Assembly (NCBI GenBank): GCA_947579605.1
Contig: OX388312.1
Location: 4,960,001-5,024,000 of the forward strand
Direction: 5' to 3'
Length of the DNA: 64,000 nt
DNA from: Athripsodes cinereus
Taxonomy: Eukaryota > Arthropoda > Insecta > Trichoptera > Leptoceridae
This document shows positions 20,263-31,645 of this stretch, piece after piece. How positions within the stretch are numbered: position 1 is the first letter of the stretch; each line of letters starts with the position of its first letter. Under the pieces are notes generated by a model. That model ran no database searches, was not told the origin of the DNA, and worked only from the letters and a program-made list of their open reading frames with translations. The translations under genes and the position numbers were made by a program.

Positions 20263-21213
20263 TTAGATAGAGAAGTTGGACTTACCGGCTTTGTGAGTCT
20301 CAGTTTTTTTCATTATTGCATAACACTATTCATTTAAAGTTTAGTAGGTAGCTATTTGAAGATATAGTTAAACTAATACATAAACAAAATTCTATGATTA
20401 TTCGATGTAGTTTGTTCTATTGTTATTTCTGTTTCTAGAATGTACCAATCACTTGTTTCTAACGAGAACTAAAACTCCTAAGGGTAGATGTTGAATGACC
20501 AGTATTTAAGGGGGTGAGGATGATGAAAAGATGTGGAAACGCATTGGAGAAAAATCGCGACGAATAAACGCTAAAATTTTCATTTTCTTTGAAATATTAT
20601 CATTTGGAAGATAACTTTTAAATTCATGATCTTAGAAATAGTTTTACCATCTAAGTTTGTCCATCTGCTATAGTTTTGTTTTTGTAATTTCGAATACTAA
20701 AATTACAACGTTAAAACAATTATAAGAACACAAAGATTAGCATGAATTGCCTAAGTTGAGATGCTATATTCATTCCATAAAGTTCACTTGCAGACAGTGG
20801 ATATTAAACATAAAAACTGAGTGTAAATAAAGATATTTTTTAGTTGAATCAGCGCTTTTAAAATAATAGAACGAAAAATCGCTTGCGATTGATCGCTGGG
20901 TTTTACAGCTTTCGTGGAACCAAAAATGATTCATGTACGTGATTAGAATTTGTCACACCTTAATTTTGTTTCACATCCATCGATAGAAATTTGTATCGAC
21001 AAGGAATTATTCCGACTAGTTTAGTATTCAGTAACGTTAATGTTTCAAAGTAAACTTTGTTTCAGAAGAGTAATACACACGTGTCAACTTATTTACGCCA
21101 AATTGATTTGCTCCATAAGATGTAGTCATGTAGGTAGTACTAACAATAAATCGTCCAACAGGAAACTTCTTCCATGCTAGAAGATGCAAGAAGTTTATAT
21201 TTGTTAATAATTA
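20263..21213. other. intergenic, nothing recognised
   Basis: No coding frame or shared repeat recognised. Confidence 0.45.
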
Positions 21214-21248
21214 ATACATATTGAAGCAATTATTGCTTCAATATGTAT
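21214..21248. repeat. 35-base perfect hairpin
   Basis: ATACATATTGAAGCAAT and its exact complement are separated by one T. Any transcript would fold into a 17-bp stem. Confidence 0.75.
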
Positions 21249-21650
21249 ATTTCTTAACGTATGACATTACTTGTGCAAAAGAATGCTGTCTAGTATTTTT
21301 ATCCGGTAAGTATATTAACTTCATTTTTACTTACAATTAATTGATGTATATCTTTGAGGGATAATCACTATGTTTTTTACTGCTTATGTGAGAGAAAAAT
21401 CCTAAATACAACGAAACAATTGACACTACAATAATCTTAACGCTAGTAATATCATGGTAATATAGTTTTTGCTTTTTGCTCGCAGGATGAGCGATTGAAA
21501 TTTTCTGTTTTTTTAATTGTATTCCTAATTGGAAGAGCTGTTTTAACTAGCACAGTATAGGATACTCAATGTTTGGAATGAGGTTTCACTACTTCTTAAA
21601 CCTCACCTTCTTACAAACTCATCTACTTTCAAGCACAATAACAAGTCTCT

Positions 21651-21863
21651 GCAGGGCTACTCTTGAAAAAACTAAACACGATCTTAATCTAGTCTTGATC
21701 TTGATCATACGACGCACGAAGTGACTATTGTCCAAAAATACACGCAAACCGATCGCGCGTTAGCGGTAGTGCGGTGTTTTTGACCATAGTCCCTTTGTGC
21801 GTCGTATGATCAAGATCAAGACTAGATTAAGATCGTGTTTAGTTTTGTCAAGAGTAACCCTGC
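21651..21863. mobile_element. MITE-2 copy 3, 213-bp hairpin
   Basis: Same ends and length as copies 1 and 2. Private changes include TTGTCCAAAAATAC and CCCTTTGTGCG. Confidence 0.8.
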
Positions 21864-22455
21864 TGGACACATTACTTCGACCTTCGGTCCAAAATAGAAT
21901 AAAGTTTGAATTTATAATTATGTATGCTTTTTTTGTATTTGCGGTTTTTCGTAAGTCAGTGTTTTTTATTAAATGTGCATGTGCATCGAAGATATAGCAT
22001 ATGGATTCGCACGAGTTGGTTTTGTTTGTCAGCCCTTTAGGCAGCCCGCTGGGGCATTCCCGTGAGGAAGTTTTTGTTTACAAGAGCGGATTAATAGAAG
22101 TCTCTCGACCCTGAGATATCCTGCTTTGGGAGGGAATCTTTATAAAACACTCAAAGATGAGAAGATTTAAAGTTGACGCAAATGCATGTTGTGAGTTAAT
22201 GCAAATGCATCTTCACAGTTGTGATGCAATCACTATCAGATATTTTCAACTAACTCTTCTCGATTTGTGCACATAGTAAGTAATTTCAAATGGACGTCAT
22301 TCTGGAATTTGTTTGGATTCAGTTCAATCCACGTGCATGATAATATAATTGTACTTTCAAGTATCCACAACTCTCTAGTTTACAAGGCGTACTTAGTAGG
22401 GTGGAGAGCGGAGGGGGTGACAGGCTCCCGTTAGAAGTTCAACCTAATCACCTTA
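21864..22455. other. intergenic, possible repeat D trace
   Basis: TCAGCCCTTTAGGCAGCCC near 22030 weakly recalls repeat D (43265). The phrase GCAAATGCATSTT occurs twice around 22180-22215. No gene recognised. Confidence 0.35.
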
Positions 22456-22655
22456 CTATTACTATACCATCACGCCATTTCTCACAACTGGGGTAGCCAG
22501 CAGACAAGCTGCATATAATAAACATCCAAGCTGTCATCAATAAAAAAGTGGCAAACCTCATCGCTGAATGTAAAATGTCTTTATCTTTTCGAACGTCTGT
22601 CTTTTAATGGACACTCGAAAACTTACGCACAAGAGTGAAAGACCAATTACCTTAT
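22456..22655 (-). mobile_element. SINE-A copy
   Basis: CTATACCATCACGCC, ACTGGGGTAGCCAGCAGAC, TGGCAAACCTCATCGCTGAA, TAATGGACACTCGAAAACTT and GAGTGAAAGACCAATTA are the reversed SINE-A blocks, nearly the full body. Confidence 0.8.
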
Positions 22656-23189
22656 TATTATCCTAAAAATGTCACCCTGTTCTGAGACAATAACAGCTTT
22701 TGGCCAAAGCGATCTCTGCACGAAAAATAAAATAAATACAAAGCAAATGAAAAAAAAAACAAAAAAAACAGGGAGACAGATGTAATACATATTATACTCT
22801 GGAATTAAATCTAAGAGCAATGATAAAGAATTAGTGAAGTTTCTCGCAAAGAATTCTTTAATCACCAAAGGTATTCAGTTATTTGCTGAAAGTATTCAAG
22901 TATCATGGAGCAGGTAAATATCCATAAAACCTGAAATATTTTAAGTTTTACTGTATTTATACTGTATTTATTTACCATATTTGAGGGAATGAATTGTTTT
23001 GCTTACTGTATAATTATAAGTAAATGATTATTGTTGTAAATTGTATATTTATCAATAATAAATAATAATAATAATATATTTGAATTTATTAATAATTGGA
23101 ACCTGGTTTCGACATACAAAGTCATTGCCAAAATTAAATTATTATGGAGTTTTACAAAATAGTGTCAACTCAATCAATATATTTAACAT
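22656..23189. other. A+T-rich, nothing recognised
   Basis: The minus-strand ORF at 22647-22868 is a hydrophobic translation of poly-A/T sequence. Confidence 0.45.
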
Positions 23190-23357
23190 TTTTTTTTTTT
23201 TTTAAAGTTATATCAAGATACAAATACAACCTTATACACCTTTCACACTAAGCTAAAAGCTTGTGCCGTGAAAGGGGAGTTTGCCAGCACCTGGGATCGA
23301 ACCACGGACCCCTTGTTCTGGAGGCCGAGACTCTACCTCCAGGCTACCGACGAACTC
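23190..23357 (-). mobile_element. SINE-B, tRNA-derived, full copy
   Basis: A T-run (poly-A tail on the minus strand) is followed by CAACCTTATACACCTTTCAC, AAGCTTGTGCCGTGAAAGG, then GGGATCGAACCACGG (reversed B box) and AGGCTACCGACGAACTC. Same family as 30287, 48804 and 57281. Confidence 0.85.
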
Positions 23358-23849
23358 AAAACATCTTTCATTAAGTAGTGTTCAACATTCTGAATGTTTT
23401 ATTCTTAACGTTGAACGATGTCGAAAATAACTACATTTTTCCAAACAGCTGCCACCCTCCGTGTAAAATTCTGGATACGCCATTCTTATTATACATACGA
23501 CTCTTTAGTATTATCCATTGGACGAGGATGCAATTTGTTTTATCGGCTTTCAGCTCGCCTCGTTCTTCTCATTTAGATGTTTCATATAATAGACAGATCG
23601 ATTTGCTATCTGTAAAATGCATTTTTAAACAACTCTTTCTCTCTGCATTGTTAAAGAGTAGCATTGCTTGGAATGTCTCCTACGGGTGGAAAATAAATTT
23701 CCACATCGTTATTCGATGATTGCTGGGTTCACTGTCTTCAAAACTAAAATATTTCTGGACATTTTAGTTATTTAATTTTTTTACTGTACCTACATTGATT
23801 ACAATCATGTCAAACAATTTAATAGTTTAAAAGTGAAATGCATTAAAAC
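23358..23849. other. intergenic, one unassigned ORF
   Basis: An open frame of 113 codons at 23378-23719 (+) has no recognisable motif and A+T-driven codons. I do not call it a gene. Confidence 0.4.
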
Positions 23850-23908
23850 TAAATATACATAGGGCGAGTTTATTGCAATGGTACGATCTCTTCCAACTAA
23901 TTTGGAAT
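23850..23908 (-). mobile_element. LINE 3'-UTR fragment
   Basis: ATAGGGCGAGTTTATTGCAA, GGTACGATCTCTTCCAACTA is the reversed form of the 9405-9537 repeat's first 50 bases. Confidence 0.5.
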
Positions 23909-24609
23909 AATAAATTGTTCGTTTCTGTGGAATATTCATACGGAGCGACTTAGTCGTATTAAAAATGAAATATTGATAAAAGCAGATAAATAGTATTCCT
24001 CGATTACACAGATATGTAGTTGTTTTTTCAACTGTGTCTTCATTGGTTTAAGATATTATTTATTTTTGTTCAGACATTTGAAAATGAACTTATTAGTAGA
24101 ATAAATTATTTCGTAACTTTTCGTTCATATTTTCACGATTATCGAAGCTTTTATTCATTTAGAATGATTGAAAACTTTGTTACTAATTAAAATTACGTTC
24201 AATTTCACTTCTACAAAATATTTCGGTTCTATTTGGATAATACCTATAAGAAACCATTTTGATATTTATTTTATGAAATAATCAGTTTTAGAATATGGCC
24301 TCTTGATACCCTATGATATAATGATTATTTGATTTCATACAAATATCGTCACTTTAAATTAAAAAAACTTACAACATGTTATTGTTCTGCTGCCATTATT
24401 TTAAATCACGTATCGAAATTTTGTTTCTAAATTAATTATTTATGTTAATGACGGTAAACAAAATAATTTCAATATACCCATAATAAATTTAAAGATTAAA
24501 ATTATTTTTTTTATAATTTAATCATGATTGCTAAAACTGTAGGATATTAAATTCACAATCCTTCCAAAAATATATGTCCAAATAGAAATAATTATTTCAG
24601 TTCTATACT
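23909..24609. other. A+T-rich, nothing recognised
   Basis: No coding frame or shared repeat recognised. Confidence 0.45.
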
Positions 24610-25232
24610 TATTATTCTGCTAATAAGTTACGATGGTTTGAACGTGTGGAAGGTATGGACGATGAAAGAATGACAAAGATGATAAAATAAAAATAAAATA
24701 AAATAATGAAATCTTCATTGTACATTTTTTATATGGCAAAAATGGTGGGTTTATTGCCTGCAGGCAGTTTCTAACAACCGACCAGTTATACAGGTGAGAC
24801 ATGTTTACAATTACAAACAATACTTATGTGACACAGAATATACAAATCTACACACATACACTCATAAATAGATAAAAAAAAGTACCCAATACACATAAAA
24901 AGTATATAGAAGGAAAGGAGTAAAGAAAAGGGGGGTCAAAGCTCATGATGGATCATTTAGAGCAAGATAATGATGCTTCAGTCTACTCTTGAAGGATGTA
25001 TCAGTCTGAAAGGGAAAGTCTTAAAATGCCCGGTCAGACGTTGGAGAACAACGTGGCTTGATTACATGGATCGAATCCTCAAGGATGGCCCTGTGAAGTA
25101 TAGAGGAAAATGGAATGAGTGTATGAGAAATTGTATGAATATACAGGAAATCAAAGACGTAGGTATGTAAGGATAGAACATCTATATGGCATTCCATCCT
25201 CTATGTCTACCCGCTCGGAACAAGGCGTGAGG
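24610..25232 (+). pseudogene. RTE-like LINE interrupted by an insertion
   Basis: At 24622-24688 the DNA encodes NKLRWFERVEGMDDERMTKM. At 25015-25230 it resumes with a KCPVRRWRTTWLDYMDRILK block, RNCMNIQEIKDV and a C-terminal TACCCGCTCGGAACAAGGCG, TGAGGATATAG end. The missing protein between the halves is only a few residues. The intervening 24689-24985 or so is therefore inserted DNA. It begins AAATAAAATAAAATAA, which suggests a retroelement on the minus strand with a (TTTTA)n tail. I cannot identify the insert. Confidence 0.7.
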
Positions 25233-25573
25233 ATATAGAATATAGATATTATGTACACAGATATTCTGCAAATTGTAGAATCATCGAGGTCGGGTTTGAA
25301 AATTAGTTTATAATATAAAATAATAATTTATTTTGTTGTTGATGCGATTTCAATAATATTATTAATCGTATTAAATTCTATTATGGGTAATTAACATAAA
25401 TACAAAATACAAATCTATTTTTATTATTATTAGTATTTCTAGTAGCAATGTATAGTACAAAGTGCTGTCTAACATAATGAAAATCTATAATATTATTTAT
25501 TTATTTCCAAAAATATTAAATCTAACTATTACTAAAATGTATACAACTTATACATAATTTTCTTTGTTCTTAT
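25233..25573. other. A+T-rich, nothing recognised
   Basis: No supported feature. Confidence 0.45.
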
Positions 25574-25790
25574 TATACCATCATGGCATATCCCACAAGT
25601 TTGGCAGCTAGCAGACCAGCTGCTATCAATATCTAAGCTGTCTTCTGCATACTAAAAAAAATAAAACATTCCGTCGCCGAGATGTAAAATATCCTTTTTT
25701 TCGAACAAATTCCTTTTACAGAACACTTGAAAACTTACGGGAAAGTGTGAGAGGCCAATTCTTTGCTGGGTACTTCACTTAATTGTACAT
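25574..25790 (-). mobile_element. SINE-A copy, nearly full length
   Basis: TATACCATCATGGCATATCC, GCTAGCAGACCAGCTGC, GAACACTTGAAAACTTACGG, GAGAGGCCAATTCTTTGC and TGGGTACTTCAC cover the reversed SINE-A from tail to near its 5' end. Confidence 0.8.
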
Positions 25791-26045
25791 CTTTGAAAGT
25801 ATAATATATGAAATTTACTGCTTCGCTAGACTTAAATATCTTCTCAGAATGTACCTACCTACATAGGTTAGTTGTTTAAAAATGGAACACCGGATGTTTA
25901 GATAGAAACTCTTCTGGATGTGGTATATTAAGGTTATCCGTAGTGTGATGATAAAGTCTAGGAATTGAAGTAAGCCAAGTATTCGATACAAGCAAATTGC
26001 TTGCTGTGAGGAGGAATTTATTCAAATTATCCTCACACAGAATAT

Positions 26046-26122
26046 CTCATTGTCTCACAGGTTGCTAGTATGTAACTTCAATGTCTACCCCACTTGTAAG
26101 AAATGTGGTGATGGTCTGACTG
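26046..26122 (+). mobile_element. SINE-A tail fragment
   Basis: GTATGTAACTTCAATG, TCTACCCCACTTGTAAGAAA and GTGGTGATGGT follow the SINE-A 3' end. Confidence 0.5.
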
Positions 26123-26129
26123 AATGATT

Positions 26130-26417
26130 TTTTTTTTGTCTAAAAATATGTTCAGAGGATATTTTCATAGAATGGCTTTGATTTTTTCTTTTGCTAAATT
26201 AGAAAATACAATATAACGGATACATGGGCAAGCAAAAATATTTAGAAACAAGTACATATAATTATTAAATAGATTTTTTTTGTCTAAAAATATGTTCAGA
26301 GGATATTTTCATAGAATGGCTTTGATTTTTTCTTTTGCTAAATTAGAAAATACAATATAACGGATACATGGGCAAGCAAAAATATTTAGAAACAAGTACA
26401 TATAATTATTAAATAGA
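26130..26417. repeat. perfect 144-bp tandem duplication
   Basis: 26130-26273 and 26274-26417 appear identical base for base, including a T-run start and an AAATAGA end. The unit is non-coding and single-copy elsewhere in the window. The lack of differences means a very recent duplication or an assembly error. Confidence 0.85.
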
Positions 26418-28104
26418 CCAAAATATTTGTTAAATTTTGCCTAACGTAGCATAAATAGTTTTGGAAATACATAATTTAATAGATACAAATAATAATGATA
26501 ATATTGTTTGTGGAATTAGTAAACATTTTGGATTTTAGCATACAATTTACATACATTATTGACTTTTGCAGATGCTGCCTGCCAAATGTACATTTGAATT
26601 ATCAAATCTGTGGATAAGTTAGATTATTATTCAATTTTTAAGTTTTTACGAGTAGGTATAACAGTTCTTTGATTTTGAGATGAGGATTTTCCTTTTTGAG
26701 TTTTTTGTTTCAATAACATTATTCAATCTCTTACGCATGCTCTTCTGTTTAAATATATCAAACTATACTATGTCAAATGAGTTGATTGGGATCAAAAGTA
26801 GACAAATCCATGATGGATAAAATGTCATAAAAGACAAAAAATAATTAGACCTCTTCTTATCAAAATATGAAATAAAATTGAACTATTTAAGTATTGTAAA
26901 GACGAGTTTTAAAATATGATGAAGCCAGAAAGGCCACCTAAAAGATAGAAGCTGATCGTCAGCGTCGCAAGAGAAGACAAACTCCGAACAAATAGATCAA
27001 TGATACACTACAAATAGAAGAAGATTTCTATAAATAAAAATATTAGTGCATTTTATTATACATGTAGGTATATTTGAATTAATAATTTTCGTTTAGTTTG
27101 ACCAAATTTGGTAGCGAAGTTCTGGATATGTCCAATCTCGATTATTATTATTCTCTTTGTTTTACGTAATCTTTTCATCATCAAACAGAGGTAGACAACT
27201 ATGTTTCCTAGGATTTGTCCTGTAATTTCTTCCATTTTTTTATTATATAAATTTACTTTAAACATAAAACACCACATTTGACAATCAATAATTTAAAACA
27301 AAATACAAGATGGCCGACACTCCATAAAAATTCCATAATGCTTGGTCAATTTAGATTTGTCCAATTTCGATTGGGACATGCGATGGATATGCCCAGCTTC
27401 GAATCTTATCTTTTAGATAAATTTTTAAATAAATAAAATTTGATGACTATTCCCACTTACTTAATACCTTAGAACTGTAGAGAGTTGTACAGGATAGAGT
27501 GCAATGGAAAAAAATGAAAGATTTTGCTGCAAACCAATCCACAGGATTGAAACTGGAGAGAATAAAAAATACAATTTTTTGATTTTTTGAGTTGTCCTCT
27601 TTTGATCCCAAACCATTCAAATACATAAAAAAAATATTTCGTAAGTTCAGTGATCCGGTTTACTGCTCAAAATAGGATTTTAATATTTCTCCCTTATTAA
27701 AACCATAATAATATAGTTGATATGTACAAGTATACTAGATACCTGGGTAAATTGTTAGTCACACCGACGCGACGTGAAGCTTAGGAACGTGATTCTCATT
27801 AAATATTGCCTTTTTTGTAATTCTACTTTGGACGACTTAGTTATTATTATTAAACCTATTACCCACTACATATAACTATGTTCTACTTGTGCATGTATGT
27901 GTAATAATAATAATGGCGTTCTTAGTTCTAGTATGTATGTATCTACAGTATCTACATAGTTACAAATCTCTTTAACTAGTAAGAGCAGTGATCCAATGTG
28001 TCGCCAATATTGAACGAGTTTCAGTGTAAACAGGGATGTCACAAAATACACTTTAATTATCGAGATTGGTGATAATTTCGTCTTCATATCCTTGTGATTG
28101 CGTT
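26418..28104. other. A+T-rich, nothing recognised
   Basis: Short ORFs on the minus strand (27056-27277, 27866-28087) show no family resemblance. No shared repeats noticed. Confidence 0.45.
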
Positions 28105-28525
28105 TCTTATATTTTTGTCACTTGGTTCTGTCGGGTACATCCTCATGGAATACATCGCAGTGGCGAATGTCTTGCCTCACTACTTCACGACATTTGCGAT
28201 CCGATCTTCCTCTTGGTCTCTTGTCGATAACTTCGATTCATTGTGCTCTATAAGCTTTACAATCTGCTTTTTTGTATCTTATCAGAGATATCCCGCACAC
28301 CCGCTAATGTATGAATTTCGGATCTTATCAATCGTTGTGACCCCGCACATCCACCTTAACTTCTTCCTTTTGTCGGTCTGTACAGCACGCACGTGTCTTT
28401 AAGAGATGTTCCATGTCTTCGATCCATTCGTCAGAATCGGGCGGATAATGCTTTTATACGCAAGATATTTGAATTTGACTGGCATCCTTTTATCGCAGGT
28501 TGGCACTGTAACTTCTCTTCATTCC
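28105..28525 (-). pseudogene. LINE RT C-terminus (RPRGRP type), relic
   Basis: Reading the minus strand from 28500: PVKFKYLAYKSIIRPILTNG then SKTW (family: K..Y...IRP.L.YGSE.W); next, in another frame, KLRWMCGVTTIDKIRNSYI; and finally KRPRGRSDRKCREVVRQDI, then HEDVPDRTK before a stop. The order and motifs fit the tail of a LINE reverse transcriptase distinct from the FGHVERM sub-type. At least two frameshifts and several stops leave it dead. The open plus-strand frame at 28094-28402 is its shadow. Confidence 0.75.
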
Positions 28526-28786
28526 ATCAATAAAAACAGCTGTTTTAAAGGTATGACATTCGAAAACATTAAATAATCAAATACAAGATTTTATTTCTTA
28601 TAACTTGTTTGAAAAATAAAAAAAAAAATGAATACAATAAATGAAGATTTGTCTCAAGATGAAAATATGGCCATAACATCCAACGGGATGAGCCGCCATA
28701 AAAGAAAAAAAAAATATTTGTCTCTTCGATTGTTGAATTTTGTAAATAAATTGTTGTTTCATGCCCAAACAATGAAAGAGACAGTA

Positions 28787-29477
28787 GGGCCAATTCTGAA
28801 TCTTAATGAACTAACTAACTAAAAAGTTGATTAATATTAGTTATTATGTAGTATTCAGCATTAGTTATGAACTATAAACAACTATAAACTCGAGAACCAC
28901 CATGTGCAAACGGTAAAATCTATGGGACAAACTAATATTAGTCAGTGATGCCGCAATACAAAATGTTTTTCACGTTCCGATTTACACTTCTGGCAACAAT
29001 TTAATAGTTGTCGCGCGTGAAAATTGTGAAATGTCAGATTTGCCGATATATTTTGGCGTTCGTATTTGCGTCGGTGGTGGTGTAATTTTACAAATTATAC
29101 ATGCTAAGAGTTGCCTTAAAAATATATTTTTTTACTTTTAACTGAAAAAACAACTTAACACTTCCAAAATATAGCAATATTCTGCGGTAAAATGACAGCA
29201 ACTAATAATATTCGCACATTAAAAGTCGCGAATAAAATTCTGCCAAATCCAACTTATTTTAGTCGTCGGCTGTCAACTAAAATTTCATTCTGAATACGAA
29301 ATCCATAGATTCTCGAAATTTATAGTTGTACTAAGGTGTCAAAATGAACTAATGAACTAAATTAGTACGGAAAACTGTGAATACGAATTAGAACTAATTA
29401 TCATGACCCGACTATCTTCTCACACTTAGTTGACTTAGTTAGTGCAACTAAACTATTTTATGATTCAGAATTGGCCA
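28787..29477. mobile_element. 691-bp TIR element with TTAGTT subterminal repeats
   Basis: The ends GGGCCAATTCTGAATC (28787) and GATTCAGAATTGGCCA (ends 29477) are inverted repeats of about 16-20 bases, flanked on both sides by TA. The first and last 100 bases are rich in direct and inverted AACTAA/TTAGTT motifs, a pattern typical of transposase-binding subterminal repeats. There is no transposase ORF, so this is a non-autonomous DNA element. The superfamily is undetermined. Confidence 0.65.
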
Positions 29478-29792
29478 TAGTGTACGACACGCGGAATCTT
29501 TTATACATTATGTTACAGCAAGAAGCACTGATAATAAAATAATTTATTAATCATCGACAAGGTATGTAGTTATACAAATAAAACAAAAACCTTCAAACTC
29601 ATTTTAAAATCCTTTAAATGTAAATCTAACAATTCGGTCATATATTCAAGATTTTAAAGTACTTAGTAATTTGAATTCTTGTCTGAAATTGACAATTTAC
29701 AATAAGCTTTCCATGCAGTTTTCATTTGAATTCAATAATTTTTTCAACATTGATATATTGCACGCCAAACGAAGTAAAAAAAAATGCTTTCA

Positions 29793-30060
29793 ATAATGTT
29801 GAACTTCTTCTTCCTCGTGTAATAGATCATTGATCTGTTGTTTCGGAGGTCGTTCGCTCTTGTGACACCGAGGACCAGCTATTCTGCCATCTTTTTGGTA
29901 GTTTTCATCGTGAACGTGAGCCAGCCGGTGTCTTCTTTGCAGCAATGTGGGCGATGTGTTTTCAGCCATCCTGTCTATATGGTCTCTCCAGAATCGTCTC
30001 CTCTTCCTACTCCATCTCACTATGTCCTCCGTGTCGCATATCCGTCTAATGTTGAACTGT
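29793..30060 (-). pseudogene. LINE RT C-terminal fragment
   Basis: The minus frame reads FNIRRICDTEDIVRWSRKRR, RFWRDHIDRMAENT and later GPRCHKSERPPKQQIND, ending at 29790. 'I..W.R.RR..W..HIDRM' followed by a GRP-P-K-like block is the LINE reverse-transcriptase tail. It is open for about 90 codons without an obvious stop, but lacks the catalytic domain. Confidence 0.65.
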
Positions 30061-30230
30061 TAATCACATATTTTTTGCACCCCTGTTTAATAAATACGTG
30101 ATCGTGTACAGTAATTGGCCATTACATGGACGACATAATACGTAATAATATTGAACATACTGAGATCATTCTACAACACTAAGTACCCTGCAGGAAATAT
30201 TATATTAGGTAGATATACCTAAACATACTA

Positions 30231-30285
30231 AACCATCACGGCATATTGCACCAGCGGAATAACTATATGCAATAAACATACAAAA
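30231..30285 (-). mobile_element. SINE-A tail fragment
   Basis: ACCATCACGGCATATTGCACC and TATGCAATAAACATACAA are the reversed SINE-A end. A SINE-B fragment abuts it. Confidence 0.55.
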
Positions 30286-30286
30286 C

Positions 30287-30440
30287 CGTGCGTTCGATAC
30301 CGGGTGCCGGCAAACTCCCCTTTCACGACACAAGCTTTTAGTAGCTTTAGTAGCTTTCTGTGAAAGGTGTATAAGGTTGTATTTGGGTTTATAACAAAAA
30401 CCCAGATATATCTTTTTAAAAAAAAAAAAAAAAAAATTGT
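30287..30440 (+). mobile_element. SINE-B, 5'-truncated
   Basis: Starts inside the B-box region (GTTCGATACCGGGTGCCGG), then CTCCCCTTTCACG, a duplicated TAGTAGCTTTAGTAGCTTT, GTATAAGGTTGTATTTGGG and a long A-run. Confidence 0.75.
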
Positions 30441-30544
30441 CCTCTACGAGATAATAAAAGAAATAAGGTATTAGGATGGGCGGCATGCCTCATCGATGAG
30501 TTTTAGATACCTGGTAATTGATTTATAGTTGACGATTAATAACT

Positions 30545-30602
30545 ATCACCTGCCTTCTACAGGATACTCGAAAACTTCCAGAAAAGAGTGGGATACTTCT
30601 TC
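30545..30602 (-). mobile_element. SINE-A 5' fragment
   Basis: CTGCCTTCTACAGGATACTC, GAAAACTTCCAGAAAAGAG and TGGGATAC are reversed SINE-A blocks. Confidence 0.5.
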
Positions 30603-31645
30603 TTTATCGGGGTCTTAACGTAACGTGTGGCATATATTACATCATCTTATATTTTTATATTGTTATTAATACTTAGGCCCCATATTTTAATGTCCCCCTA
30701 ATAAGGTAACCCTTATCCTGAGATAGCTCCTAATTTGAAAATTTTGACTTATGAATCCAGTTAAAGTAATTTTAGACAACTTATATTCTTTTACACCAAA
30801 ATATCTGGAAAGATCGAGTGAACCTCAGTGATACGTATTGTATGTAATACGTATTTACGATTCGGTTGTTTTCGGATTATTACATAATCATATTGATCAG
30901 TTTATACTGGTAAAAATGATATTTAAATACCTAGATATAAAGGATGAAAGGTATCACTAAGGGTCACTTAAACTATTGCTTGCATTTTGGTGTAAAATAG
31001 TTGTGAATTATTAAGTTTATTGGTTGTTGTATCAAATTCAACCAAATAAAGGCTATCTCAAGATATGGATCACCCTAAGGGCACATTCAAATTTTGGGTC
31101 TTAGTCTGCATTGTTAAAAGGTACCTTTATATATTATACATGAGATAGCAGATATATGATTCCGGCAACGGAACTTCCGACCTATTGACCGTTTACTGTA
31201 TCTCAGATCTTTGTACGTTGGTACATTATTGTTGTATATCGTGTTCATACAAATAATATCGGCTCTAAGAATATCACATTGTTGTAGATAAAGTTAAAAT
31301 CTAATATTACTTTAAGAGTTTATGAACGAAATATATTTTGGAGGAAATTTTATTTACGAATTTTACGAGTTTTATTTACGAATTTTGAAAACGTTAAGTA
31401 AAAATACAAGACTCAACTACTCAAAAAGTGAGTAATTTAGTTATAAATTTAAGATGTACTTAATTCAAGATGTAATACCTTATTCGTCGTATTTTGCAAA
31501 TACCTGTCTTTTATATGACACTCGAAAATGAAGAAGAGTGAATGTCTTCATTTTCATACCACGACTATGCAATAAGAACAAAACACAAAAATAAGTACTG
31601 AAATACAATAATTAGAAATAAATATTTTAGTCAATATTTCGATTT
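30603..31645. other. intergenic with one SINE-A trace
   Basis: 31503-31545 (CTGTCTTTTATATGACACTC, GAAAATGAAGAAGAGTG) recalls the same reversed SINE-A block. Otherwise no gene or repeat recognised. Confidence 0.4.

Noticed and set aside
23378..23719. 113-codon plus-strand ORF
   Set aside because: No motif, A+T-driven codon use, no flanking gene or splice context.
28094..28402. 102-codon plus-strand ORF
   Set aside because: The minus strand here encodes recognisable LINE reverse-transcriptase motifs; the plus frame is its shadow.
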